This document shows positions 16,578-25,258 of a DNA stretch of 29,014 nucleotides, piece after piece. The translations under genes and the position numbers were made by a program. The notes under the pieces were generated by a model that saw nothing but the letters and a program-made list of their open reading frames with translations, did no database searches and was not told where the DNA came from. The stretch is from assembly GCA_038212305.1 (NCBI GenBank), contig JBBQUP010000037.1, positions 1 to 29,014 of the forward strand. Reading direction: 5' to 3'. Origin of the DNA: JBBQUP01 sp038212305. Its GTDB lineage: Bacteria; Bacteroidota; Bacteroidia; Bacteroidales; Marinilabiliaceae. Each line of letters opens with the position of its first letter. Within the stretch, counting starts at the first letter, position 1.

Positions 16578-17552
16578 ATGCCATCGAATTTTCGAATAAT
16601 ATTCATGGGGACGCCCGAATTTGCGGTCGAAAGCCTTAAAATACTTATTGAAAACAATCAAAATGTTGTAGCCGTAATAACAGCAGGTGATAAACCTTCG
16701 GGAAGAGGACAAAAGCTTCAAATTTCGGCAGTTAAAGCATTTGCTCTATCTCATAACATTCCTGTTTTACAACCACTTAATTTAAAATCACCTGATTTTT
16801 TATTAGAACTACAATCCTACAAAGCCGATTTACAAATTGTTGTTGCTTTTAGAATGCTCCCCGAAGTGGTATGGAGTATGCCACCACTTGGAACCTTTAA
16901 CCTTCATGGTAGTTTATTACCTCAATATCGTGGAGCAGCACCAATTAACCGTGCTATTATGAATGGCGAAAAAGAGACTGGCGTAACCACCTTTTTTATA
17001 CAACACGAAATTGATACTGGGAGCATTATTTATCAGGAACACTGCCCAATTGGGGAGAATGACAATGCTGGTGTTATTCACGATAAATTAATGACAATTG
17101 GAGCCAATCTAGTTTTAAAAACTGTTTATGACATTCAGGCCAATCGCATTCAGGCGATCTCCCAAAACCAACTCATCTCAAATACAGACTTATTAAAACA
17201 TGCACCCAAAATATTTAAGGACGATTGTAAAACAAACTGGTTCTTATCGGCTGCCGAAGTACACAATCACATTCGAGGATTATCGCCCTACCCCACTGCT
17301 TTTGCCGAGTTAGCTGCTCCCTCGATGGAAAATCCAATAACAGTAAAAATATTTGATTCTTTAATTATCGAAACAACTGACTCGAATTTAAAACCAGGTG
17401 ATATTCTTACTGATGGGAAAAAATATTTGCATGTAGCAACTGACAAAGGACTCATAAGTATTCTGCAAATTCAACTTGCAGGAAAAAAACGAATGAGTAT
17501 AGATGAAATGCTGAGAGGATTTGTTCTCAATGAATCGATGAGATTTATTTAA
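16578..17552 (+). CDS. fmt: methionyl-tRNA formyltransferase
   Basis: Fmt formylates the methionine on initiator tRNA using 10-formyltetrahydrofolate, for translation initiation in the cytosol. The Rossmann-like catalytic domain (about residues 5-190) starts RIIFMGTPEFAVESL and has the substrate loop DKPSGRGQKL. The catalytic triad Asn108, His110 and Asp146 is present in FNLHGSLLPQYRGAAPINRAI and HEIDTGSI. A C-terminal OB-like domain (about 205-320) contains HNHIRGLSPYPTAF, ending in KKRMSIDEMLRGF. Length of 324 is normal. It probably shares a transcript with the DUF5522 gene and is closed by a strong bidirectional terminator. Confidence 0.95.
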   Translation: MPSNFRIIFMGTPEFAVESLKILIENNQNVVAVITAGDKPSGRGQKLQISAVKAFALSHNIPVLQPLNLKSPDFLLELQSYKADLQIVVAFRMLPEVVWSMPPLGTFNLHGSLLPQYRGAAPINRAIMNGEKETGVTTFFIQHEIDTGSIIYQEHCPIGENDNAGVIHDKLMTIGANLVLKTVYDIQANRIQAISQNQLISNTDLLKHAPKIFKDDCKTNWFLSAAEVHNHIRGLSPYPTAFAELAAPSMENPITVKIFDSLIIETTDSNLKPGDILTDGKKYLHVATDKGLISILQIQLAGKKRMSIDEMLRGFVLNESMRFI

Positions 17553-17587
17553 AATAAAACAGGGAGCAAGGCTCCCTGTTTTATTTT
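17551..17587. terminator. bidirectional terminator between fmt and the TonB-dependent receptor gene
   Basis: A perfect 17-bp stem AAAATAAAACAGGGAGC/GCTCCCTGTTTTATTTT has a 3-base loop, with A-rich and T-rich arms that give a U-run in both directions. It overlaps the last two bases of the fmt stop codon region and serves both convergent genes. Confidence 0.9.
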
Positions 17588-17603
17588 ATTGGGTACTAGG
17601 GTT

Positions 17604-20600
17604 TTAAAAAATATAACGAACACTTAACATCATTCCCCAAGTAGATCTGGTGCTCACATTATCAACAAATTTAGATTTGTCTTTAAATTCATCAATAGAC
17701 GCGTTGCTAACATTTAAAACATATACAGGTTCTTGGTTTATTAAAAGTATATCTCCATTTTTATTTAAAGTCACAACACTTAAAGGTCTTACATTATCAT
17801 AATTCAATAATCCATTTGTTTGGCTCACTCCCCATTTTGAATTAAGCAAGTTTCCCACATTTAAAATATCTAATCCAACTTGAAGAACTCCTTTTTTATT
17901 TTCTCCAATGTTTGATTTTATATCTTGTGTTATTTTAAAGTCGAAACGATTTAACCAAGGGCGAAGCGCTCCAAACCGCTCGGCATATTCTCCTTTGTGT
18001 GAGCTCAAATACTTATCGTTTTCAACGTATTCCCAAAACGCTGCGCGTTGTTCCGCCGCAGTAATGGTAACTGCGTTTTTAGTATAATCAGCAAAATTAA
18101 GCTTATCAGCATTTTTAGGAATATACATTAAATCAGAACTATTACCATCACCATTCATATCGTTCGAATAAGTGTATGACATGCGTCCCTCGCTACTTCC
18201 ACTGTAAAACAATGAAACTGTGGTTGCAAGAAATTTTGCATATTCAATTTTATAACTTAACGAACCTACAACACGATGAGGCACATTAAAGCCAGAGTAA
18301 CTCAACCCTGGAGAATTTAAACTATTGATAGCAGTATTGCTCGACCATGCAGAGTATGCTGAAGAGCCAGGATTCGAAGTCATGTCTTTAGCCCCACTAT
18401 AAGTATAAGCAACAGTACCGGCTATACCATGAGACATTTTTTTTGTCAATTGAGCTGTAATAGAATATTGATATCCTTCATCTGTATTGTCTAAAACCAT
18501 GGCATTTGAAACATTAGAGTGTACTTTATTTGTTGCCACACCAGTAGATAAATTCCTCCAAGTTGGTCTGTCATCAGGCCCATTAAATTGGTTCGCTGGC
18601 GAAACTTCATTAATATTCCTTTGAACAACTGCATTTATATCTTTTGAATACATTCCTTCAAGCGTAAACATCAAATTGGCTGGTAAATCATAATCAACAC
18701 CTAAACTTGATCTCCAAATTTTAGGCAGTTTAAAATCAGGATCCACAATGTTAATTGTTCCTGGAACGGTAACATTAGGTTCACTTGGAAAATTAACAGG
18801 GAATGCAGCTATTTGATCTTTATAATTTGGTTCAAATCGAAGGCTCGCCGGTACACTAAGTCCCGAATATTCAACTTGATTTTGTATTACCCCTGAATTT
18901 GATGGTTGATTGGTGTACCAAACAAATGGAAGAAGCCCAGTAAAAAATCCTGTTCCACCACGAACAACCAATGATTGGTTCCCCAAAACATCTAAATTAA
19001 ATCCTATTCGTGGCGATAAAGTGATTTTAGCCTCTGGCCATTTAGAAACATCTACTTTTTCGCCATTAAAATCTAATGCTGCAATGGCATTATTCCCTTT
19101 TAGATCATTAAAATAGAAAGGTTTTTCAACACGCACTCCACCTGAAATTTTAAGTTTAGAGTTCACCTGAAAGTCATCTTGTATATAACCTGCTCCGATT
19201 CCAAATGTTAGCTCAGACCCTGGAGCATCGTTTCCAGAGTATCCATATGTTAATCCAAATGCAGATGGTTTTGCATTACTCATAAAATCAGCCATTGAGG
19301 CATAACGATAGTAACTTTGAGCATATCTCAAATAAGAGTTCTTAAAGTATAATCTATCAAACGAAAAACCAGCTAAAATTTGATGATTACCAATACTTAA
19401 AGATAGATTATCCGTTACATTTAGAGTATTGTTAGTCACTTCGTTATTAGTCGAAAACAATTCATATCCAAAACTCATGTACTGCTTGGTGCCTTCATAA
19501 ATATCTACAAAAGGGAATGGACTACTATTGCTTCCTCGAGTATCCTGAATATGCGTATAACTAACCAACAATTTATTATTTAATGCCGAAGAAAACGAAC
19601 TGTTTAATTCGCCAGTAATTGACCTAACATAATTGGTGAAATTGTAATTCGAATTGGAAAATGAAATGGCATCCACGCTGTTTCGTCCCGAACTTCTTGC
19701 CCCAGAAACTGTGCTGTTAAAATTTACTTCCTGATCATTGGTTGATTTCACATCATTATAGCGAAGCGTAAACTTATTATTGGTATCAATATTCCAATCG
19801 ATACGCGCCATAATTTTATGATTCTTGCTCTCAAAATTTCCAAAATCTTTATATGATCCAGCATCATACCCATAAGTAGTTTTAAGAAACTGCTGAATGG
19901 TAGTTAAATCTGCTTCAGTAGTTCTGGCTATTTTGTTGGTCGCATCGCTTACGCCATCAATACTTGGTTTCCACTCAATGCCGGGATATTCTTGTTTTTC
20001 AAGTTCTCCATTCACAAAGAAAAACAGTTTATTTTTAATGATTGGCCCTCCTATTGATAGGCCATAGGTATTTGCCTTTTTTTCACGAGCATTTGGAACG
20101 GTTAAATCGCCTACTTTTTCACCAGTAAAAGACTTTGGACGCATAAAAGTATAAGCGGTACCTGACAATTCATTATTTCCACTTTTAGTGACAGCATTAA
20201 TACTTGCACCAGTAAAATTGGATTGACGAATATCGTAAGGAGTAACATTCACGGAAATTTCTTCAATAGCATCTAAAGATATTGGCTGAGCATCTCCGCC
20301 AGGAAGATTTTTAGAACTTGATCCAAAGTTATTATTAAATGCAGCTCCATCGATGGTAATATTATTAAAACGACCATCGCGACCAGCAAAACTATTTCCA
20401 CTACCAGCATAAGGAGAAATCCTTGTAAAGTCATTGATGCTTCGAGAAATGGTTGGCATGGTTTGAATTTGACGAGATGAGATATTTGTTGATGTACCCG
20501 ATTTCTCGACAGTTTTAACAGCATAAACAACAACATCATTAATTGACACGCTTTTATCAACCAGCTTAACATCTAGCTGATAAACATCTCCTAATGCAAG

Positions 20601-20894
20601 AACCAGATCAGAATAGGATGCAGTTTGATACCCCATAAATGAAACATCGACCTTATACGGCCCCCCTGTGCGCATTCCTTGCAAAACAAAACGACCTTGA
20701 TCGTTCGAAATAGTTGCATATTGTGTTCCTGATGGAACGTGAACAGCAACAACTGTTGCTCCTGGCAAGGATTCTCCATTAGCGGAACTAATTGTGCCAC
20801 TGACACCTGAAGTAGTTACCTGTGCTTGGATAGATGCAACACATATCCACGCAAAAACCACAAATAATAAAGCTTGAATAGTTCTTTTGTACAT
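17604..20894 (-). CDS. Oar-like TonB-dependent receptor with carboxypeptidase-regulatory-like domain
   Basis: This outer-membrane receptor has 1096 residues from the chosen start. The signal peptide MYKRTIQALLFVVFAWICVASIQA ends near residue 25. A CarboxypepD_reg-like domain follows at about 26-105 (GVSGTISSANGESLPGATVVAV, ISNDQGRFVLQGM). A plug comes next at about 120-240 (RSINDFTRISPYAGSG, GRDGRFNNITIDGAAFNN), then a long barrel with tyrosine-rich strands that ends MMLSVRYIF with the terminal aromatic residue. ATG at 20894 is preferred over 20924 because it starts the signal peptide and follows the promoter box. It resembles Oar-type receptors, not SusC, and no SusD gene accompanies it. The ligand is unknown. 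It is the last gene downstream of the xylose cluster but has its own promoter. Confidence 0.88.
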   Translation of the reverse strand: MYKRTIQALLFVVFAWICVASIQAQVTTSGVSGTISSANGESLPGATVVAVHVPSGTQYATISNDQGRFVLQGMRTGGPYKVDVSFMGYQTASYSDLVLALGDVYQLDVKLVDKSVSINDVVVYAVKTVEKSGTSTNISSRQIQTMPTISRSINDFTRISPYAGSGNSFAGRDGRFNNITIDGAAFNNNFGSSSKNLPGGDAQPISLDAIEEISVNVTPYDIRQSNFTGASINAVTKSGNNELSGTAYTFMRPKSFTGEKVGDLTVPNAREKKANTYGLSIGGPIIKNKLFFFVNGELEKQEYPGIEWKPSIDGVSDATNKIARTTEADLTTIQQFLKTTYGYDAGSYKDFGNFESKNHKIMARIDWNIDTNNKFTLRYNDVKSTNDQEVNFNSTVSGARSSGRNSVDAISFSNSNYNFTNYVRSITGELNSSFSSALNNKLLVSYTHIQDTRGSNSSPFPFVDIYEGTKQYMSFGYELFSTNNEVTNNTLNVTDNLSLSIGNHQILAGFSFDRLYFKNSYLRYAQSYYRYASMADFMSNAKPSAFGLTYGYSGNDAPGSELTFGIGAGYIQDDFQVNSKLKISGGVRVEKPFYFNDLKGNNAIAALDFNGEKVDVSKWPEAKITLSPRIGFNLDVLGNQSLVVRGGTGFFTGLLPFVWYTNQPSNSGVIQNQVEYSGLSVPASLRFEPNYKDQIAAFPVNFPSEPNVTVPGTINIVDPDFKLPKIWRSSLGVDYDLPANLMFTLEGMYSKDINAVVQRNINEVSPANQFNGPDDRPTWRNLSTGVATNKVHSNVSNAMVLDNTDEGYQYSITAQLTKKMSHGIAGTVAYTYSGAKDMTSNPGSSAYSAWSSNTAINSLNSPGLSYSGFNVPHRVVGSLSYKIEYAKFLATTVSLFYSGSSEGRMSYTYSNDMNGDGNSSDLMYIPKNADKLNFADYTKNAVTITAAEQRAAFWEYVENDKYLSSHKGEYAERFGALRPWLNRFDFKITQDIKSNIGENKKGVLQVGLDILNVGNLLNSKWGVSQTNGLLNYDNVRPLSVVTLNKNGDILLINQEPVYVLNVSNASIDEFKDKSKFVDNVSTRSTWGMMLSVRYIF

Positions 20895-20921
20895 AATTCG
20901 ATTTCTTAGTTTTAGTTTAAG

Positions 20922-20929
20922 CAAAACTA
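20922..20929 (-). promoter_or_regulatory. -7 box of the TonB-dependent receptor gene
   Basis: The minus strand reads TAGTTTTG, matching TAnnTTTG, with transcription expected near 20916 and a leader of about 22 nt to the ATG at 20894. The box lies at the edge of the longer ORF start, which argues for the shorter protein. Confidence 0.55.
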
Positions 20930-21004
20930 AGATATGCCATTTAAAAACTCTTTTCCACTATATTATGTCATCATTAAGAATTTGTTATCAACATTTTTAT
21001 AAAC

Positions 21005-21038
21005 AAAAAGCACTCGCGGTAATTGCGAATGCCTTTAA
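21005..21038 (-). terminator. terminator after the ROK kinase gene
   Basis: The minus strand has GCATTCGC/GCGAGTGC (one T-G pair) around a 7-base loop, followed by five T residues. It sits about 30 bases after the kinase stop and before the receptor promoter, separating the two transcripts. Confidence 0.75.
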
Positions 21039-21061
21039 AACACTTACCAGCAATCAATTAG

Positions 21062-22039
21062 CTATTTATCAATTTCTTTCCAGACCAAAGCACTGGCACC
21101 TATAATTGGGGCATCACCGGCATTAAGTTTCGATGGCAACACTTTAATTTTATTCTTAAAAATTGGAAGTAGATGTTCTTCCATACTTTTAATGGTAGGT
21201 TTAAAAATATAATCCCCTGCGGCAGTTGGCCCACCAAATAAAAATATAGCTTCTGGACTTAAATGATGAACTGTGTCTGCTATTCCTTGCCCCAAGTATT
21301 GTCCAGTCATTTCAAACACTTCGAGTGCAATTTTATCACCTTTTTCAGCTGCATCGAAAATCATCTTCGAGTTTAACTCAACGAACGATTTATCTGCTAA
21401 TAAGCTATCGACTGCATTGTATTTAACCATTAATTCGAATGCAGTGCGTTTTATCCCAGGAGCAGAACAATAAGCCTCTAAATGACCGAGAGAACCACAT
21501 CCGCACAATCGACCATTGGGAATAAGCGTTGTGTGACCACATTCGCCAGCAAAACCATCGTGACCATACACTAAATCACCATTTACCACAATACCACTTC
21601 CAACACCTGTACCCAGTGTGTACATCACAAAGTTTTTCATCTCTTTGGCACCACCATAAATCATTTCACCAATTGCAGCCGCATTGGCATCATTGGTTAA
21701 TGCAACGGCAGAAAATTCGGGAAATTGTTTTTTCAATAACTCAACCAAAGGTACAATGCCTTTAAACGACAAATTTGGAGCATATTCAATTGTACCATTG
21801 TAATAATTCCCATTAGGTGCACCTAGGCCAATTCCAAGTATTTCGAGATCAGCATTCACCAATTTCACTGACTTTATTAGCTTGCGAATGGCATCTGATA
21901 AATCACTCACATATTTGTTAACATCGCCGTGCGAAGGAGTCAAAATATTATCCTTAACCAAAACATTTCCCGCCTGATCAACAATACCTATAGCACTATT
22001 TGTACCACCAATATCAATTCCAATAGCTACCTTTTTCAT
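21062..22039 (-). CDS. ROK-family sugar kinase (probable glucokinase)
   Basis: This cytosolic kinase of 325 residues phosphorylates glucose or a related hexose or amino sugar with ATP. The phosphate-binding motif IGIDIGGTNSAIGIV lies at 6-20, the catalytic Asp117 in LTNDANAAAIGE, the second phosphate loop TLGTGVGSGI at 141-150 and the ROK zinc region GECGH...CGCGSLGHLE at 165-188. Ligands would be His169, Cys179 and Cys181, with His186 where the family usually has a third Cys. No helix-turn-helix domain is present, so it is an enzyme and not a XylR/NagC-type repressor. It follows the xylE-like gene by 186 bp, with a terminator-like hairpin between them. Confidence 0.85.
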   Translation of the reverse strand: MKKVAIGIDIGGTNSAIGIVDQAGNVLVKDNILTPSHGDVNKYVSDLSDAIRKLIKSVKLVNADLEILGIGLGAPNGNYYNGTIEYAPNLSFKGIVPLVELLKKQFPEFSAVALTNDANAAAIGEMIYGGAKEMKNFVMYTLGTGVGSGIVVNGDLVYGHDGFAGECGHTTLIPNGRLCGCGSLGHLEAYCSAPGIKRTAFELMVKYNAVDSLLADKSFVELNSKMIFDAAEKGDKIALEVFEMTGQYLGQGIADTVHHLSPEAIFLFGGPTAAGDYIFKPTIKSMEEHLLPIFKNKIKVLPSKLNAGDAPIIGASALVWKEIDK

Positions 22040-22173
22040 TTTTATGTATTTTATGTTTCAATCAATTTACTTTATATATTCAAATCAAAATTTGCATATA
22101 CAATTATACTTTTTTTATAGGTTTTAACAAAATAAAAGCATGATAGATACTCGTTGCTCTTTTTACAAAATAG

Positions 22174-22205
22174 AATGGAGGATGCCAAATCTGCCACCCT
22201 CCATT
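22174..22205 (-). terminator. terminator-like hairpin after the xylE-like gene
   Basis: AATGGAGG and CCTCCATT form an 8-bp perfect stem with a 16-base loop; on the minus strand the stem is followed by CTATTTTG. The U-run is imperfect, so partial read-through into the ROK kinase is possible. Confidence 0.6.
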
Positions 22206-22225
22206 TTATTAAAATATTCTCAAAT

Positions 22226-23644
22226 TTATTTTTTCCAAAGAGATTCCATTTCTTCAAGTGTTTTTCCTTTGGTTTCTGGCACGTATTTGTACATAAACCA
22301 AGCGGCTAACAATCCCATTACACCATATATCCAGTATGAAAAACCTCCATGAAACAATGCTTGTAAAAAGCTTGATTTATCCATCATAGGGAAAGTCCAT
22401 GAAACAATATAGTTACTTATCCATTGTGCAGCTACAGCTAAGGCCATGGCACGTCCACGAATACGATTGGGGAAAATTTCAGAGAGAAGAACCCATACAA
22501 CCGGTCCCCATGACAAGGCAAAAAAGGCAACAAACATTAACATAAATAGTAAAGCTCCCATTCCAATACTCTGAAAATAAAATGTGAACCCTAAACCAAA
22601 CATGGCTATCGCCATTCCTAAAGCACCAATAATTTGCAATGGTTTACGACCAAATCTATCTACAGTCAGAATAGCAACCACTGTAAAAATCAAATTAATT
22701 GATCCAACAATAATCGTATTAAGCAAAGAGGCATCGGTTGATGAACCCATGCTTGCAAAAATGTCAGGAGCATAATATAACACCACATTTATACCTACAA
22801 ATTGCTGAAACATAGATAAAAATAATCCAATAACCACAACCGCAATTCCATAGGATAACATACTGCCAGAAACATGATGATTTAATGAATTTTTAATTTC
22901 AATTAGAATATTATCAGCTTTAGATTGACCATTAATTTTTTCTAATATCTTTAATGCTTTATCCTCTTGTTGTTTAATAACCAACCATCGAGGACTTTCG
23001 GGAACAATAAATAACAAAACAAATAACAAAACAGCAGGGATTGTTTCAGAAACAAACATCCAACGCCAGCCTATTTGATTCAACCATTGATCATCGCCTT
23101 GTCGAGAAATATAATAATTAACAAAATAAACAACCAACATACCAAAAATAATGGCAAATTGATTTAACGATACTAAACTACCCCGTCGTTCAGCGGGGGC
23201 AATTTCGGAAATATACATCGGTGAAAGCATGGAGGCTAATCCAACACCCACACCGCCAATGATTCGATATATTACAAAATGAACTAAATAGGTATGATCG
23301 CCCATTCCTGCTGGTAAAAACCCAAGTTCAGGAAAACCAGATCCTATTGCAGAAATTGTAAACAAAATAGCAGCAATCATTAAGGATTTTCGACGTCCAA
23401 AAGTCAATGCCATTATTCCTCCAATCATTCCACCCAAAATACAACCAATTAATGCACTTGAAACAGCAAATCCCAACATAGAATTGGCAGCCAACTCATC
23501 AAGTCCACGAGGATCGATAAAGAATTTTTTTAAAGAGCCCACAGTACCTGAAATAACAGCTGTGTCGTAACCAAATAACAAACCCCCTAGTGTAGCTACT
23601 AGAGTTATCATTAATAAGTAGTTATTGTTTTGTAGTTTTTTCAT
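22226..23644 (-). CDS. xylE: XylE-like D-xylose:H+ symporter (MFS sugar porter)
   Basis: This inner-membrane transporter has 472 residues and 12 predicted helices, and would import xylose with protons. Sugar-porter signatures are present: GYDTAVISGT with Asp27, GRRKS at 83-87, YRIIGGVGVGLASMLSPMYISEIAPAERRG, PESPRW at 215-220, the central QQFVGINVVLYYAP, DRFGRKPLQIIG, and PETKGKTLEEMESLW at the C-terminus. The last motif and the length match XylE/GLUT-type porters. The position directly behind xylA and xylB supports xylose as substrate, although glucose or arabinose cannot be excluded by sequence alone. The start MKKLQNNNYLLMITLVATLGG fits the first helix. Confidence 0.9.
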   Translation of the reverse strand: MKKLQNNNYLLMITLVATLGGLLFGYDTAVISGTVGSLKKFFIDPRGLDELAANSMLGFAVSSALIGCILGGMIGGIMALTFGRRKSLMIAAILFTISAIGSGFPELGFLPAGMGDHTYLVHFVIYRIIGGVGVGLASMLSPMYISEIAPAERRGSLVSLNQFAIIFGMLVVYFVNYYISRQGDDQWLNQIGWRWMFVSETIPAVLLFVLLFIVPESPRWLVIKQQEDKALKILEKINGQSKADNILIEIKNSLNHHVSGSMLSYGIAVVVIGLFLSMFQQFVGINVVLYYAPDIFASMGSSTDASLLNTIIVGSINLIFTVVAILTVDRFGRKPLQIIGALGMAIAMFGLGFTFYFQSIGMGALLFMLMFVAFFALSWGPVVWVLLSEIFPNRIRGRAMALAVAAQWISNYIVSWTFPMMDKSSFLQALFHGGFSYWIYGVMGLLAAWFMYKYVPETKGKTLEEMESLWKK

Positions 23645-23671
23645 TCAGTATGATTTTTATATGTTGCAAAC

Positions 23672-23713
23672 AAATGAAATCACGAACTTAAAATTAGGCT
23701 CGTGATTTCATTT
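23672..23713 (-). terminator. perfect 14-bp hairpin between xylA and xylE (attenuator or partial terminator)
   Basis: AAATGAAATCACGA and TCGTGATTTCATTT are exact reverse complements with a 14-base loop, 23 bases after the xylA stop and 28 bases before the xylE start. On the minus strand the 3' arm ends in TTTCATTTGTTTG, a broken U-run. It could end part of the transcripts, protect the xylA 3' end from decay or bind a regulator. Confidence 0.6.
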
Positions 23714-23735
23714 AAATTTTGTATGTAAATGTATA

Positions 23736-25061
23736 TTAAATATACATATTAATTAATTGCTCATACATTTCTTGTTTGCCACTCAATTGTTTTGGCTCAC
23801 CCACTTCTTTAGCAATTTTGTATAAATCTTCAAGCGACAATTTGCCTTTTTCAAAATCTAACCCTTTACCACTATCAAAAGAAGCATAACGATCTGCTCT
23901 TAATTTAAGATAGTTTGACTCTTTCAATATTTTATCAGCAATATCCAAAGCTCTAGCAAAGGTATCCATACCTGAAATATGTCCAATAAAAATATCTTCA
24001 AGATCGCTTGAGTTGCGACGGGTTTTTGCATCAAAATTGATACCTCCATCGGTAAATCCACCAGCTTGCAAAATCTCTAACATAGCCAATGTAGTTTCAG
24101 TTATTGAGGTTGGAAACTCATCTGTATCCCATCCATTCTGAACATCACCTTTATTGGCATCAATTGATCCAAGCATTCCTGCATCAGCAGAAACACGAAG
24201 TTCGTGCTCCATAGTATGCTGAGCTAATGTTGCGTGGTTGACCTCAATATTCAATTTAAAATCTTTCTCTAAGCCATATTGTTTTAAAAAGCCAATAACA
24301 GTCTGAGCATCTACATCGTACTGATGCTTAGAAGGTTCCATTGGTTTTGGTTCAATCAAGAAAGTCCCTTTAAAGCCTTTCGCACGACCATAATCACGAG
24401 CTATGGTTAAGAATTGACCCATGTGCTCAAGCTCTTTTTTCATGTTGGTATTGAGCAAACTCATATAACCTTCACGTCCTCCCCAGAAAACATACCCAGT
24501 GCCACCCAAGGCAATGGTTGCGTCAATGGCATTTTTTACTTGAACGCCTGCATTGGCAATTACATTAAAATCAGGATTTGTAGATGCTCCATTCATGTAA
24601 CGAGCATTTGAAAACACGTTGGCAGTTCCCCAAAGCAACTTAACGCCTGAAGCATCTTGCTTTTTCTTAGCTAAATCGACAATAGTAGCTAAGCGATTTT
24701 CAATTTCGAAAACAGAGCCATCACCAACTAAATCGGTGTCATGAAAACAATAATAAGGAACACCAAGCTTAGTGATAAATTCAAAGGCAGCATCAAGCTT
24801 GTCTTTAGCCTGCTGAATTGGATCAACGCCTTTGTTCCATGCATAATTTATGGTCCCTGGGCCAAATGGATCTCCACCTTCGCCACAGAAAGTATGCCAG
24901 TATGCAACAGCAAAACGCAAATGATCTTTCATGGTTTTTCCACCAACAATACGATTTTCATCGTACCATTTAAAAGCCAAAGGATTAGTTGATTTTGCAC
25001 CTTCGAAGGCAATTTTTCCTATCCCTTTAAAATACTCTTGATTTCCAATTAATACGCTCAT
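23736..25061 (-). CDS. xylA: xylose isomerase (class II)
   Basis: XylA converts D-xylose to D-xylulose in the cytosol. The product has 441 residues, the class II length, with the typical start region FKGIGKIAFEGAKSTNPLAFKWY. Active-site residues are visible: His107 and Asp110 in YYCFHDTD, Glu237 and Lys239 in LIEPKP, Glu273 and His276 in IEVNHATLAQHT, Asp301 in GSIDANKGD, and Asp312 and Asp314 in WDTDEFPT, forming the two-metal site. It lies between xylB and the xylE-like porter, 197 bp after xylB. No clear -7 box was found directly upstream, so it is probably read from the xylB promoter. Confidence 0.95.
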   Translation of the reverse strand: MSVLIGNQEYFKGIGKIAFEGAKSTNPLAFKWYDENRIVGGKTMKDHLRFAVAYWHTFCGEGGDPFGPGTINYAWNKGVDPIQQAKDKLDAAFEFITKLGVPYYCFHDTDLVGDGSVFEIENRLATIVDLAKKKQDASGVKLLWGTANVFSNARYMNGASTNPDFNVIANAGVQVKNAIDATIALGGTGYVFWGGREGYMSLLNTNMKKELEHMGQFLTIARDYGRAKGFKGTFLIEPKPMEPSKHQYDVDAQTVIGFLKQYGLEKDFKLNIEVNHATLAQHTMEHELRVSADAGMLGSIDANKGDVQNGWDTDEFPTSITETTLAMLEILQAGGFTDGGINFDAKTRRNSSDLEDIFIGHISGMDTFARALDIADKILKESNYLKLRADRYASFDSGKGLDFEKGKLSLEDLYKIAKEVGEPKQLSGKQEMYEQLINMYI

Positions 25062-25163
25062 AATATAAATTTTTATTGTTTTTTAATCTAGTATTATTTC
25101 CATTAAATAAAAAGTGAATTCCTAGCCCATCAACTTATCTAAAACAGGTAATTTATCTAGCTA

Positions 25164-25172
25164 GTTCTGTTT
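25164..25172 (+). promoter_or_regulatory. 9-bp motif shared by the xylA and xylB upstream regions
   Basis: GTTCTGTTT occurs here, about 100 bases before the xylA start, and again at 26772-26780 at the xylB direct repeat, in the same orientation. Two copies of a 9-mer upstream of coregulated genes may mark a common regulator site, but chance is not excluded. Confidence 0.25.
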
Positions 25173-25258
25173 TTTTTAAAGGGGTTTTCATGAAAAAAAC
25201 TATCTCCGCTGCTGTCTGATTCAAAAAACTAGATAGAAATACAAGCTTAGAATTTCAT

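Noticed and set aside
21062..22039. ROK protein as the XylR repressor of the xylose cluster
   Set aside because: It lacks the N-terminal helix-turn-helix of ROK repressors and has intact kinase residues.
25200..25236. CTATCT/AGATAG with T-run as xylB terminator
   Set aside because: The stem is only six mostly weak pairs around a 25-base loop, too weak to list as a terminator.
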